DNA of 20,927 nt from positions 1-20,927 of the forward strand of contig RBNI01001764.1 of NCBI GenBank assembly GCA_003990745.1, in the 5' to 3' direction. A model generated the notes under the pieces. The model did no database searches, had not been told where the DNA came from, and worked only from the letters and a program-made list of their open reading frames with translations. Shown piece after piece: positions 8,088-18,855 of this stretch. The first letter of the stretch is position 1. Each line of letters starts with the position of its first letter. The position numbers and the translations under genes were made by a program. The stretch comes from Jimgerdemannia flammicorona (Eukaryota; Mucoromycota; Endogonomycetes; Endogonales; Endogonaceae).

Positions 8088-9440
8088 AGATAGAGATCTT
8101 GCAGTTATCTTCACTCTCTTCTTCAGAGTCTTCTTGAATATTATTGGTCTTGGTTATCTTCTATTATTTTCCTTGGTTGTCTCAGCAAGTTCATATCTTA
8201 CTGTCTGAATGTGAGTATTTCTGTCAGCTGACCAAAGGTTGCATTGATCTTTTGTTGATTGAGGTCCTTGAAGATGTCATACTTAAAAGTCTTGGTCTTA
8301 TAAAACTTCTTCTTTTCTCCTTCACTGGCTGGATAGTTTCTTGGATGATATCTTGAACAGCTTATTCTAACTTCATATCTTGATCTATTTCTTCACCTTG
8401 GCTTTCTGTAGCAGTTTCCATTTATTTTTCCACAGAATTCTTCTTAGATCTTCCTGGTGGTCTCTTGTAGAGTTGCTTGTAGATATCTTTCTTAGTGATC
8501 TGTATGGAGTAGGCCTCTCATTCTTCTTTATCTGATTTGCAAAGTAATAGTATTGGTCTATTCTTTATTTCTTATAGTATTGCTAGGCTGAGCTTTGTAC
8601 TTGGTCTCACTCATTCATTCATATGAGTAGTGGCCTTCTTCTCTACAAGTATAGCAGATATCTCTCTTCTTATCTGAGGTGACAGCAAACTTCTAAACTG
8701 GGTAGCAGTCTCTTTCTTTAATTTTCTTTATCACATTTCTGAGATGGGCAGTCATTTTAGCAAACTTCTTGGCAAGTTCCTCTATTGGGTCACTGTTTCT
8801 CTACTGCTCAGTAGCTCTTGGCTGAGGTATGTTTTGATTGATCACTGTGATAGAGATTATACTAGTTGTTTTGGGTACTTTAATTCTAACTTCAGTAACT
8901 CTTTCCATTATATAGTCTTGTAGATATCTGGCTATCCAATATCACTGAGTATAGGTAACCTTTTGTACTAGGTCCAGAACTACTAATGATGAGCAGATGG
9001 CTAGAGCTATCTCTGAGTAGACTCCTTTCATAAAGATTGTCTTGGCTACTTGATCTTGGATAGCAGCAGCATAATTGACAAGGATTATCTGATATCAGAT
9101 TCTGGTATAGAATATGTTTGGGTCCTAACTCATTCTTTAATATATTGTATTGAGCTGATTCTTCAGAACTTACTTGATCTCATCTGTATAGTAGATGGTT
9201 TGGAGTCAAGTCTTCTGTACTGCTGGCATGGTATTGTCATCATTTCTTATATAGGTTGCAGCTATGAATACTACTCTTACTAATCCTTGGAGACTGAAGA
9301 ATATGAGGGCTACTTGCTGTACTACTGTCAGAGTTCTTACAGCAGTATATTGCTTGAAATCATCAATGAAGATAATAATTGATTTATCTGAGATATATTT
9401 ATAAAATACTAGTAGTCTCATATCCATCTTGTCTGAATAT
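8088..9440 (-). pseudogene. Gypsy-type retrotransposon Gag remnant with zinc knuckle
   Basis: Reading the minus strand from about 9430 down gives IFIDDFKQYTAVRTLTVVQQ, later AKTIFMKGVYSEIALAIC and TYTQYWIARYLQDYIM (after a stop), then a basic stretch and, at 8615-8656, CYTCREEGHYSYE followed by TGA. This is a CCHC zinc knuckle (C-x2-C-x4-H-x4-C) whose last Cys codon has become a stop. An acidic EDSEEESEDN tail runs up to the hAT insertion and continues as the protease at 1611. More than ten stop codons interrupt the frame. The base composition is AT-rich. This is the 5' half of the element in which the hAT sits. No upstream LTR was recognised. Confidence 0.75.
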
Positions 9441-10210
9441 CATAGTTCAATTTATATGATTGTTTGGATGATAACAGTTGTTCATTATTTAGCTTGAAAG
9501 TGAGAGATTTATCTTAAATCACCAGCCAATAGGTACTAAGTTATAAGATAGTAGACATATAACTATATAAGTATATCAGATTTCTATATCTTAAAAACTT
9601 GATCTCCTTTAACTTTGCAGAGTTCTTAAAATATAGAGATAGATGAGTTCAAAGTATATCTGCCCACAGGCTTACTAGTTCCTTTGCTTTCTCTTTGCTT
9701 TAAACTATCTTGATCTGAGGTTTATTCACTCTAGATACTAGAGATATTTATATAAGTTTGCTAGCTATAAGGTGGTTAAGTTATGACTATATTTCCTATA
9801 TATCACTTTTTGACAACTACTAAATCTTTGATGATTGCTAAAACTTTAATATCTGCAAAGTTTTCAACATTTACTAAAACTTAAACATTTGTGAAATATA
9901 ACTACTATTTATAAGGCTATACTATATTTGGGAATCAGATTTAGGTACTATGATCAAATATTTATTCCCCTGATTTATATTTCTAATTCAGATCAACTGT
10001 TACAATCTTAACCAGAGTTACTTGAGTTAAAAATAATAAAAATCAAGAACAGCAAGACCTCTAATAATAATGAGAAGTCCTCTATAAAGTGTAAGCAAAA
10101 GTACTCCAATATCTGCTAAGAAACTTATACAAATTTAGAAAGTTATTAGAATATATCAGTAAGTTATAAATAATAATATATATAAGGATTATATAAGCTA
10201 CATATACTAA
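9441..10210. other. AT-rich degraded DNA without recognisable gene
   Basis: All frames are broken by frequent stop codons. The left part probably continues the Gypsy Gag 5' region. The right part, next to the 1.2 kb insertion, is probably the upstream portion of the Ty1/copia remnant that resumes at 11453. I could not place the boundary between the two. Confidence 0.5.
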
Positions 10211-10226
10211 GATATATAAATATATT
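10211..10226. repeat. 16-bp target site duplication of the poly(A) retroposon, 5' copy
   Basis: GATATATAAATATATT immediately precedes the first base of homology with the left copy of the repeat. The same 16 bases follow the A-run at 11437-11452. The match extends two more bases if flanking A residues are counted. Confidence 0.88.
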
Positions 10227-10834
10227 CACTCCTTTCTCTGTTATCTTACTGGTCACAAGGTTTGGTAGGCAACCTTCTGAGTCTCCTTTCCCCTATTATT
10301 ACCCCCTTTACCTTGAGTTGGTTTGCTGTGTCTGCAAGGGCATAGTGGGAGGAGGGTAATGGTGATGAGTTGCCCCCTTTATTGGTGTCAGATCAATGTC
10401 TTCTCTACTTTTTCACAGTTTCTGGTGCCTTTGGCTGCATCTGGAGTACATCTGTTTTGGTGCGGTGCCTTCTTCCTTTTGCTGTTATCAATAAGGTGCT
10501 GTCTTGGTATGTTACAGGTTATATAGAGAGTTGGCCGACCTTGGGCATTAAGTGCTCAGTGTAGGTTACCTGCAGGTCCTCAGTGCCTGTGGTGGGGTCC
10601 TCTGGCTTTAGCAAGCTTCCTGGCAAGTGCAGTTCTGGCGTAGGTAACTGTTTTTTGAGTGTTGTCAGGATGGGAGAGGAGATAGCCATCACAGATAGGA
10701 GGATGGGCAATTATGGTAAACCAGTAGGGTGCCAGGCTGGGGATGGTCATCAGGGCTAGAGTGGATAATATTTCAGTGGAGCCTTTCAATTGGCTGGTGG
10801 GGGGTGGGGTGGTGCAGGGGCTGGCATCCTGACT

Positions 10835-10982
10835 GTACCCAACTGGAACCGGGAGCTGATGCAGCAATACGATTGAGGCCCGCAGGCTTAGGGAGTGGGG
10901 CCTTCCTCATTTAGCAGTATCTGACTGGAACTAGGAGCTGATATGGCAATGTGATCAAGGCCCATAGGCTTAGGGAGTGAGA
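10835..10982. repeat. Imperfect ~66-bp direct duplication inside the right retroposon copy
   Basis: The segment from ACTGGAACCGGGAGCTGATG to GGCTTAGGGAGTG recurs 82 bp downstream (ACTGGAACTAGGAGCTGATA to GGCTTAGGGAGTG). The left copy has it once (about 430-490). A shorter doubling around TGTAAGTYCTTT follows at about 11010-11050. Confidence 0.8.
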
Positions 10983-11385
10983 GTGGGGTCTTTTCAGGCC
11001 CTAGCCTATGTGTAAGTCCTTTGAGGAAGGTGCTGCATGTAAGTTCTTTACTCACCCACTTTGAATCTACTTTGCTCTCTGTTGGTTGGTTGGGGGGTTT
11101 TTTCTTTGCCTCGGGCTTTCTTTTGGGGTTTGGGGGGCTATTCTTTATTCAGTCCCAGCACTGCTAAATCTGATATATAGGTGTGCTCTTACGTGTAAAT
11201 AATGATCCAGCCCTGGTGAGTAGACAAGTCTAGTCTATATCATAGGGGTCGATATAGCTGATGTTCAACAGATATAGCTAGAGCAGTGGGACTGCTGAAC
11301 AGTTTAGTAGCTTAGGTTAATAGGGGGGTATTGTTCAGTGGGTGGTGGGGGAGGGTTTTGGCCTATATAGTCTAGGTTCCCTTCT

Positions 11386-11391
11386 AATAAA
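11386..11391 (+). terminator. AATAAA polyadenylation signal of the retroposon
   Basis: AATAAA lies about 22 bp before the start of the A-run, the usual distance between signal and cleavage site. The left copy has it at the equivalent place (29-34, minus strand). Confidence 0.7.
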
Positions 11392-11436
11392 AATCTGCAG
11401 GACTATGAGTCTATAAAAAAAAAAAAAAAAAAAAAA

Positions 11437-11452
11437 GATATATAAATATATT
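11437..11452. repeat. 16-bp target site duplication of the poly(A) retroposon, 3' copy
   Basis: GATATATAAATATATT follows the A-run immediately and is identical to 10211-10226. Confidence 0.88.
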
Positions 11453-12471
11453 TTATTACAACTTCTGGTAAGTCAAGCATATATGATAAAGTGATAACTT
11501 CTTCTAATAATAAGAGATAGAAGTAAGCTATAGATGAAAAGTATAATTTACTTATTAAGAACAATATATAAGATCTAGTATCTCTTCTATCAAACTATCA
11601 AGCAATTGAATTATATTAAATATATAAGATCAAGTATAAGAATGATGAAAGTATGGTATAATATAAAGTATATTTCATTACTAAGAGTTATTTATAATAT
11701 TATAGTTTTGATTATAATGAGATATTTTTACTAATATTCAAGCTTATTTTGCTAAGAATACTTCTTGTAATTAATACTATATATAATCTGAAAATCTATC
11801 AAATGGATATAAAGACAGCTTTTCTTAATAGTAAAATAGATACAAAGTTATATATTTATCGGCCATAAGGATACAATAGCTAGAATAATCTAGTATATAC
11901 TATATAAAGAACTATATATATAATATCAAACAAACAGTCTATTTATAAACAGAAAAATTATAAATATCTCCTTAATAATGGCTTCATATATTATAAATTA
12001 GATAACTATATATATTCAATACTATATCAATAGAGTGGCTTTTATCAGTCTTTAGATTAATAATATAATTATTATTATAATAAAGAACAGACTTAGTAGA
12101 GTTAAAGAAACTCTATATAAAAATTTTAAGATAACTAATATAGGTGATATATTCTTTCTTTTGGGAATATTCATTATACATATATAATAAAAGTATATAT
12201 ATCATATACTTCTCATAGTTACATAGCTTATATCTAAGTTATTCTAGAATAATTTAGTATGAGCAAATATAAGTCTATTAATATTCCTATGAATATATCT
12301 ATAAAGTTAAAGAAGCCCAAGATAAATAATAATGATAACAATATCTTCTACAGATAAATAGTCAGTTCTCTTATATATCTTATACTTGAAACTCATCTAT
12401 ATATCTCTTTCATAGTTAATAAAATAGTATAATATACTATACACTCACTCTTAATAGATTGAGCAGAAGTA

Positions 12472-12502
<31 letters not shown>

Positions 12503-12930
12503 TATACAACTATCTAGTATATATAATATTGATTAGATCAAAGACTTAGATGATTGCTAATTTATAACTGGATACTTCTTTCAGTTAAATGACAAAGAAG
12601 TTATTTTGTAACAAATATATAAGTAGAATTCAGTAGCAATATCATCTATATAGACAGAGAACTAAGTATTATTTATAGTAATAAAGAAAGCTATTTGACT
12701 ATACTAATTATGGCTTTGATCAGAAATAAAACTCTATACTTATCCATCAGGTCAACTAATCTATGATTGCTATGACAAAGAACCCTATATATTACTCTAA
12801 AATAAAGCATATTAATATACAGTACTATTATATAAGAGAGTATATAGAGTATATGGTTGCAAATTCACTCACCCAAACCCTTCCAGGACCTAAATTCAAA
12901 CAATTCACTCAAGAAATGGGTATATACTAG
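11453..12930 (+). pseudogene. Ty1/copia pol remnant (reverse transcriptase to RNase H), heavily AT-mutated
   Basis: Broken plus-strand frames follow the order of copia pol. FDYNEIF..IFKLILLRILLV comes first. IYQMDIKTAFLNSKI, the QMDVKTAFLNG hallmark, lies at about 11794-11840, and LYIYRP next. Then come FKITNIGDIFFLLGI at about 12122, IVSSLIYLILETHLYISF near 12355-12410 (GSLMYL..TRPDI in intact elements), SKIKHINIQYYYIREYI near 12795 and finally ANSLTQTLPGPKFKQFTQE at about 12857-12912, the LTKPLP end of the family. Many stops and TRPDI-to-THLYI type changes fit repeated C-to-T and G-to-A mutation. The upstream portion lies beyond the retroposon insertion. Not functional. Confidence 0.85.
12471..12503. 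repeat. (TAA)n microsatellite
   Basis: About eleven ATA/TAA trinucleotides in a row occur within the copia remnant. Confidence 0.9.
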
Positions 12931-14252
12931 CATTCAGTTAAGCAATCTTATCTCTCCTCTATATTTGAGTTTTTCCACCAATAGGACCTATCTATATCCT
13001 TTATTTTCACTATAATTTTTTATATTTTAAGCATAGATAGATAGCATTCTTTTAGTGCATTCACAGTCATTTTTTCGGTTATTACTTGGTTACATTGCAT
13101 TCTTGCATATTATCTCGTTGAGCGGGCCTATTATTTTGACATCTCCATAATGTGGCTTATACAAATGTAACTACGTCATCTTTGAGTTACGGTCACTCGA
13201 CGCGTAAATACGCGCTATCTGGAATAATAAACAATGTTCTTCTCTTCTGCTCGCTCTTTCTCCAGTATCCACTCTACATTAACAACAATCAGGGCCCGAA
13301 TTTGCGAATTCAGCACGAAGGCACGGCACCGTTGTTTTGATGACCATCGCCATGTGGCTTCCCAGCATCACATTAGGTTTTGTTGTGGCAGACCTCCATA
13401 TGGCTAGCACAAATTTTGACCATGTTTATTTTGGAGCGTCAAGTCCATCTGACGGAGAGATACCCTCCTTATGCCCATTCTGTAATATTCGAAACCCAAA
13501 GGCATGTAATTAACTTAACATGGAAACTGCAATGTGGCACAAGTTGTACAACATTATAAGTTGGCTGTTTTACGGAGTTTATCAATGGACAATTTGTGCT
13601 ATAAAAAGAATTATGCACGGACAAGGTTCCCGACAGGCTTTCTTCTGCTTGTGATAATTTTGTCCCCTACCAGATTCCATCCAACAGCAACAACATTCTA
13701 CGTAGATTTCGGTTCATAAAGTCTACCATCCCTCTTACCAGTCGATGCGCAACGTACCATCTCCACAACCAAACGCTGACTTCATTATCACATGTTTTGT
13801 CTCGACGCTTTCAGCTCGGGAAACAGGACCAGCGAGGGATTGTTAGTCAGGCATTCACAGCGCGTGGTGGCCTTCCCCTTGTTTCCGTTGGTATGTGCGT
13901 ATGGTGTTTACCTATTGTATAAATTCTTCACGACCCCCCTTACTGTTGTGACATGCAAGTGTCTTTTCCCTTCGCTATCTGTATAGGCTTTTATTATTTT
14001 AAATTCGATCATTCGCTCACATCATACATGGACACACACTCCTTCTTTCCTTCCCTTCCCCTCTCTCCCATCCGTAACACAGTTATCCATGATACGGCAA
14101 TGGATCCATTCAAAATCCCCGAAAAAGTTGGCCTCATAACTCATCGGGGTTCTATAACGCATCGTTTCAGTTCTATTATGACGGCGATTTAAAGTCGTTG
14201 AAAATGAGTTGGAATTTCAGACGCAAAGAGATGACCTCGGATTAAATTGAAG
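12931..14252. other. Intergenic stretch between transposon block and host-like genes
   Basis: Past the copia stop codon the AT content falls gradually. Short open frames exist (for example 13152-13340 and 13534-13719) but none has a motif, splice sites or a homologous copy in the window. A pyrimidine-rich tract at 14039-14073 could belong to the promoter of the gene at 14428. Part of 12931-13100 may be decayed copia LTR; no LTR pair was found to prove it. Confidence 0.5.
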
Positions 14253-14400
14253 GTAGGCATAAATAATGAACATCGTTTTGCGTAATATCCGGGTGTTATG
14301 GTAGAGCTAAGCTTTCATCATTATCTCCTGTTGAATTCAAGATTCGTGCAAACTAATAAAGGTCATCCCCATTCTAACTAATCTTGAACTCTCATCCCAG
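14253..14400 (+). other. Possible 5'-UTR intron of gene 1
   Basis: A GTAGGC donor after GAAG, a TCTAACTAAT branch-point-like sequence near 14374 and a CCCAG acceptor at 14400 make a well-formed 148-bp fungal intron ending 27 bp before the ATG. All three upstream frames contain stops, so the first exon would be non-coding. Confidence 0.45.
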
Positions 14401-14427
14401 CTACTTTAGAAACCCTATCTTTCCACA

Positions 14428-15197
14428 ATGTGCAATTACATCGGATTCGTCAACGCGGACACTTGTGCCAATGGCACCGAAATCTTCTACTACCTCCAAC
14501 CTAATAATGACGTCAATGGTTGGGACTTTGGCGATATCCAAAGAAACGGATTCGATTTCAACCATTTCCATGGTAATACATTCTTAATTAAGGTCAATAC
14601 ACTAGCCTTTCTGGGATTGAGGCACACATAGGTCGCCTCGGTTACTTCAGTCGAGGGACGACGCTGTGGGCGTACCATTTTTCAAACGTTACAAATCGCT
14701 TACTACACGCGAACAACACTGATTCAGCCATTCTACGTAGCCTTAAGTTGGGACCTGACGACGTCGTTATCTCGGCGACTTTCGATATGGAAGACGATAG
14801 ATGGGATGAAATGATGGAAGAGGCATAGTACACCATATTTTCGGGCGTTTACGCCCTGCTCTTTGGTTCTGAGAGGCTCTCGGGGTTCGCTCTCGTCCAA
14901 ACGTGGCGGAAGTGGCGGTTGCGCAAGAGGCTGGACCACGCGTTTCCCGGACTGTTTGACCCCGATGATCTCAATGGGAATTCAAACGAGTCGTTGACCT
15001 TTGTCCCCGCATTTGTTCCAATGGACTTAGCCACCTCCATTTCAGCGGTGCATGTAATGGCGATCGTCGATGAACGCGTGGTGGCTCATTTGAGGAAGAT
15101 GGCCGCCCGGGACGCTCTTTTGCGCGAGTATTACTTAAATACTGAAATCATCGATGAACTTATCAAGTCGGCTGCGGCTCCTGGTGGCACGAATTAG
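14428..15197 (+). CDS. Gene 1: unknown 236-residue protein, two exons, with one in-frame TAG
   Basis: Exon 1 (14428-14572) starts at ATG with A at -3 and encodes MCNYIGFVNADTC and an aromatic, Asp/Asn-rich segment. A 59-bp intron (14573-14631, GTAATA..ATAG) leads to exon 2, open to a TAG at 14826-14828 (codon 114). The same frame then continues open for 122 further codons to the TAG at 15195. The second part has a basic WRKWRLRKR helix, then an acidic FDPDDLN stretch and a helical C-terminus. A decayed tandem copy at 17895-18249 aligns across the TAG and reads sense there, so I favour a nonsense mutation (TGG to TAG would do). A 63-bp intron 14766-14828 would also remove it but has a weak donor. 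I do not recognise the family; no signal peptide or membrane segment is evident. Confidence 0.62.
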
Positions 15198-15856
15198 ATT
15201 TATCATTCGGCGGGATGCGTTGAAAGCTCGGCTCTCAGAAGCCGTCCGAGTTATTTTGAAGTAACATAAATCGGCTGGTAATTGATGATTGCAGCATTTC
15301 CCAAATATTATGTGCGAAAGAACGACAGAACTTAGGTATTCCAGTAGCGATATGTAATATCGGCAAAGATGGGGGGGGGGGGGGTATGTAAATTATGTCA
15401 TCGTAAAGTCGAATTCCAGAATAGGCGACCTGGTCGTTATATATTTGTTTGACAAACAGAATAAAACACAAGGACTTTTCGTGTTCTGCATTTCGTTTGT
15501 GAGGGCTTATGATAATCGAAAGGGCTCGTTTGTGGAAATTGATTGTAAGCATGTGACGTTCGCGCAAAAAATAGAAATAAAAATAATGTTCACTTGCATG
15601 AAGTAAGCGCAGGCAATTCCATCCGTTCTATATTCACACCCACACACTACGAGAAAATCTCCGTAGTTCTCAGGTCATTGTGTAGAAGACATTGGTAGAA
15701 GAAAGCTATAAGGATTTCGAAATCATAATTTTTCGAGCATGCGGTAATTCCCGTGCATGGCCTTCCACGTGTTTCATGACCGCCACAAACATCCCATCAT
15801 TTTCAGCATATCTAAAAGTGTCCCGAAAGGTCAGATTCTTTGTCTGAAAAACTCTT
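15198..15856. other. Duplicated spacer between gene 1 and decayed gene 2
   Basis: No gene is visible. It aligns with 18250-18850, with a run of 14 G at 15371-15384 that unit B lacks. A 110-codon minus-strand frame here has no counterpart in unit B and is taken as chance. Confidence 0.6.
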
Positions 15857-16850
15857 ATGGTATTAGCACCTTACATTATGACCTATGCCAAACAAACAAC
15901 AATTGTGCTGTTCCGAACTTCCGTCCGCTTGGGCCGCTTTGGCTTACTTTCCGCCATCTTTACTGCCCATTCTGTTTGTTGGGCAGCATCCGCCATTCTT
16001 TCCTTCGTCGCTCTTCTGGACCGGCAACCGGGTTTCGACAACATAATGGAGGCGTCGCAGACTTTGGAGGCTTTCGCTCCATGTCTGTCCTGCATCGCCG
16101 CCTAGCGGATGGGTTTTCAACGTCGTCAGCAAGCCAACCACGGGCATATGGGCGGTGATCGCTGTCATTTTAGAGGTCATCCCTCTGCCTAGCTGTGATC
16201 CAGGTTTCCTTGCATATATATTGCTACCCTAACAACGGTGACAACTTGTATTTTTACTACGTCTACATTACGTAATACGGGCGCTTAGTCTTCGCTCTGC
16301 TGCACTTGTGCATGGTCCTGTGGTTCATCCGCGATGTCGAACCCCTGTGTCCAATGCTGTCGTGTGTACGTCTACGGCGCCTTACTTCTCGTAATATAAG
16401 TTTAATTGGCCGTCCTCAAATTCTATAATCGGAATTCGTTCTACTTCGTCTGCCTATTTATGCTGCCGTCCATTCTAGCCCTCGCCTGGATGTGCTTAAA
16501 TGCTCGGACAGTAGTCGCAATTATGTGTGGCAGAACTATTGCCGTTGGAGACTCCGTTCAATCCCCACATCGCCTCAAATAAACTACGCCCATCGAGAAT
16601 CCCTCAATGCTTCACGACAACGTTGCCATTCTTTCCTCAAATACGTCCCGAAATGACTTGGGATGTCCTTCCCATCCATGCTACACACGGATGCTTCCGT
16701 ACTCCATTCGTCCTTAGCGCACACACAGGTGCATTTATCCAGGCAGGTCCCGAACATTTCCAATTTGCCCCTAACACACATACATTACAGCCAATCTCGA
16801 CCAAGGCCGCCACATATATATGTTGACGTACTTAACGAACAGAACCTAAT
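15857..16850 (+). pseudogene. Decayed paralogue of the seven-segment membrane protein (gene 2, unit A)
   Basis: The first open part reads VRLGRFGLLSAIFTAHSVCW and then ILSFVALLDRQPGF and EASQTLEAFAPCL, matching residues about 28-85 of the intact gene at 18856. A small deletion at CGCCGCCTAGCGG (16097-16109) creates a TAG and shifts the frame. DNA similarity continues through WAVIAVILEV-, WFIRDVE- and LAWMCLNAR-like pieces in changing frames to GTTGACGTACTTAACGAAC (16823), which matches the end of the intact gene. The N-terminal segment of the intact copy is also partly missing. Multiple indels make a functional product impossible. Confidence 0.85.
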
Positions 16851-17090
16851 TTATTAAATTTGATAGTGGCATAAAGCGAGATTGTTTGTCGATGAATTTT
16901 TTTCGGTATTATCCCTCCTTTTGGTCAATTTACATCAGGATTGGATATTTTTGGTGTATGATATCAATGCAACATGAAATTGTAATTTTACGTTCTTGTG
17001 CATGGCATCTTATATACGTATATCAGTATATAGTTAGGTGAAAAACTCCCAAGTTGTAGTACAATTGGAGAATGCATAAATTATTCATTT

Positions 17091-17894
17091 ACCTTTGAAA
17101 ACAGAAAACGATAGTCAAGCAACTATGCAAAACCTTTTAAATTATTATAATTAGCTTCCGTGAACACCAGGGAAGTAGTGCTGAAGCCGAAATTGACGAG
17201 AAAGTGACCGTAATAGTGCCATCATTCAAAGGGAGAATTCATTCACACACAAGTTATTATATAGATCCCTGATGGCAGAGTTATACATTACACTTAGGCA
17301 ATGAAATAAAAAAAAATCCAATACCTTTGTAGCCGGAAATAAAAAAAAAAAGTTCTCGTTTCAGTTAGCAAAAAAATATTGACATCGGTATAGCCATTTA
17401 CTGAACGACGAAACTAGAATCTCTGTAGCAGTAACAAATCTGACGTGAGTTACCTTTCAATCGTCCAATTTCGTCTTGGGTTTTGCAAAAACGATCGCCC
17501 GAACCTAACCAATGGTCATGGTATTCAGGTTTACAGGCCACTTGAAAGACTCACGCTTGGGAAATGGCGATTGGCAATTTTAATGTAATAATTACCATCC
17601 AGAATATGATTTTCTCGAGTATGACAGCGACCATAATAGCTGCTGTTTGGCCCCAAGATTCGGATCACAGGCGCACCGCATTCCGAGTATGTTTGTGACT
17701 TACTCACTCATAGAGCAAATGGAAACCCCGGAATGCACAAGTGAGGGATAGTCCGTACTCTTATCTATCTCTAGGTACATTCCTGTACCACTATTGGGAA
17801 AATTTATTATGTTGCACAAGCTGTATATAATAACATAATTGGTTTGTTTGATACGAGGTCGTTAAAGAATTTATATTTCGAAAAAAAAAATTCC
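17091..17894. other. Spacer between the two duplicated units
   Basis: No recognisable gene, RNA gene or repeat is seen. It is AT-rich with short A-runs (17308, 17341, 17880). It may hold diverged upstream sequence of unit B gene 1. Confidence 0.5.
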
Positions 17895-18249
17895 TTATGC
17901 GCGACAATAGCATGGGTCACCGCATCGCAAATACAGTCACGCCACGACACACCCTCACTTAGGGTTGAATTATTTCGGAGTGGGCGCAACGTTTTTCTAA
18001 TTTTACAACGCAACTCTACCCATGAACAACAGTTGGACGTCATGCTTGCACCTGATCTCGGGCGACTTTCCGGATGGAAGAGGTTACCTCGGAAGAAATT
18101 GCGGAAGTGCTTTTTTTCTCTGGGACGCCACCCCTTGCAGTGGCGCAGCTGAATCAGACGCTCAACACGCTTTGCGCGAGGAATACATGGACAACGGTAG
18201 TCGGTGAATCTACCTAGACGGGAGCCGCCTGCGGCGGTACGGAGTGTAA
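17895..18249 (+). pseudogene. Decayed copy of gene 1 (unit B)
   Basis: The plus-strand frame reads EWAQRFSNFTTQLYP, then a stop, where gene 1 has LWAYHFSNVTNRLLHA. It continues ATFRMEEVTSEEIAEVLFFSG where gene 1 has ATFDMEDDRWDEMMEEA, the TAG, then YTIFSG. At DNA level TTTTTC..TTACAA..CATGAACAACA, ATCTCGG..GACTTTC and TTTGCGCGAG are shared. The protein end and following flank (CGTTGAAAGC) also match. Upstream, GCGACAATAGCATGGGTCACCG resembles exon 1 only weakly. Internal deletions and stops show it is dead. Its importance is as a reference for gene 1, since it shows a coding, stop-free state at the place of the TAG. Confidence 0.75.
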
Positions 18250-18855
18250 TTTTTCTTATTCGGGATGGCGTTGAAAGCAATGGCTACAGGCGGTAATGCA
18301 AATATTGTGTGCCGATGAACGGCGGAATTTACTTGGTATGCTGGTGACGATATCTAATATTGGCGGGCGATGTAAGTTATGTCATAGTAAAGAATAGACG
18401 ACCTGGTCCTTTTTATATTTGTTGGATAAACAGTTTACGGAGCCAATCAAACCAAAGGATTTTTACCTTTTTTGTTGTCGATCCTGGTGCCGTGAGCGGT
18501 TCTCGTTTGCGGAAATTATGTATTGAGACTCAGTCTCAAAATAAAATAACAATTTTAGGCCTGGTTGAAAGATAAACGTCGCCGTTAATATGTTGGAAGC
18601 ACTATTTTTAGACGGCGCCGTGAATAACAACCAATCGACACACACAGTCACAATGGTTAATTTCAGAATGCGTAAAGACGTATTACATTGAACAAATTCA
18701 TGTAAACGTTTGTATGGTGCGTAAAACCTAAGGTCCTCTTTAAAAATACACTGTATTTCGGGCTCGATGACATGCTAGCTCAGTCACATGATTTTCAGCA
18801 TATCTACAAGCGCGGAGTCGTTGTCTAAAAATCCCGTCTTCGTAAACCCTCCATC

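Larger units (their letters stand above)
10227..11436 (+). mobile_element. 1.2 kb poly(A)-tailed retroposon, right (plus-strand) copy
   Basis: It begins CACTCCTTTCTCTG directly after the target duplication. It ends with TATATA near 11364, AATAAA at 11386-11391 and, 20 bp later, an uninterrupted run of about 23 A. A 16-bp duplication flanks it. Poly(A) plus a long, AT-rich target duplication is the signature of target-primed reverse transcription by LINE machinery. The body shows no reverse transcriptase or other long conserved frame, so it is non-autonomous. Both copies in the window share the same 5' boundary, which suggests a discrete unit rather than random 5' truncation. I saw no convincing RNA polymerase III A/B boxes. 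A retrotransposed transcript end of a larger element is an alternative. Confidence 0.8.
14428..17090 (+). repeat. Tandem segmental duplication, unit A
   Basis: This holds gene 1, the spacer, the decayed gene 2 and its 3' flank. It aligns in order with unit B (17895-20060). Besides the genes, shared non-coding landmarks include the spacer with GTAAATTATGTCAT (15389) / GTAAGTTATGTCAT (18372), then CGACCTGGTC, and the 3' flank GAGAATGCATAAA at 17069 / 20029. The upstream limit may lie left of 14428. Confidence 0.82.

Noticed and set aside
14098..14243. Short frames upstream of gene 1 (MDPFKIPEKV.. and ..GFYNASFQFYYDGD..)
   Set aside because: Both stop before the possible donor at 14253 and the second lacks a start codon; no link to gene 1 can be made.
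17807..18280. 157-codon minus-strand open frame
   Set aside because: It is antisense to the decayed copy of gene 1, whose plus-strand frame has a homologue in unit A; the minus frame has none.
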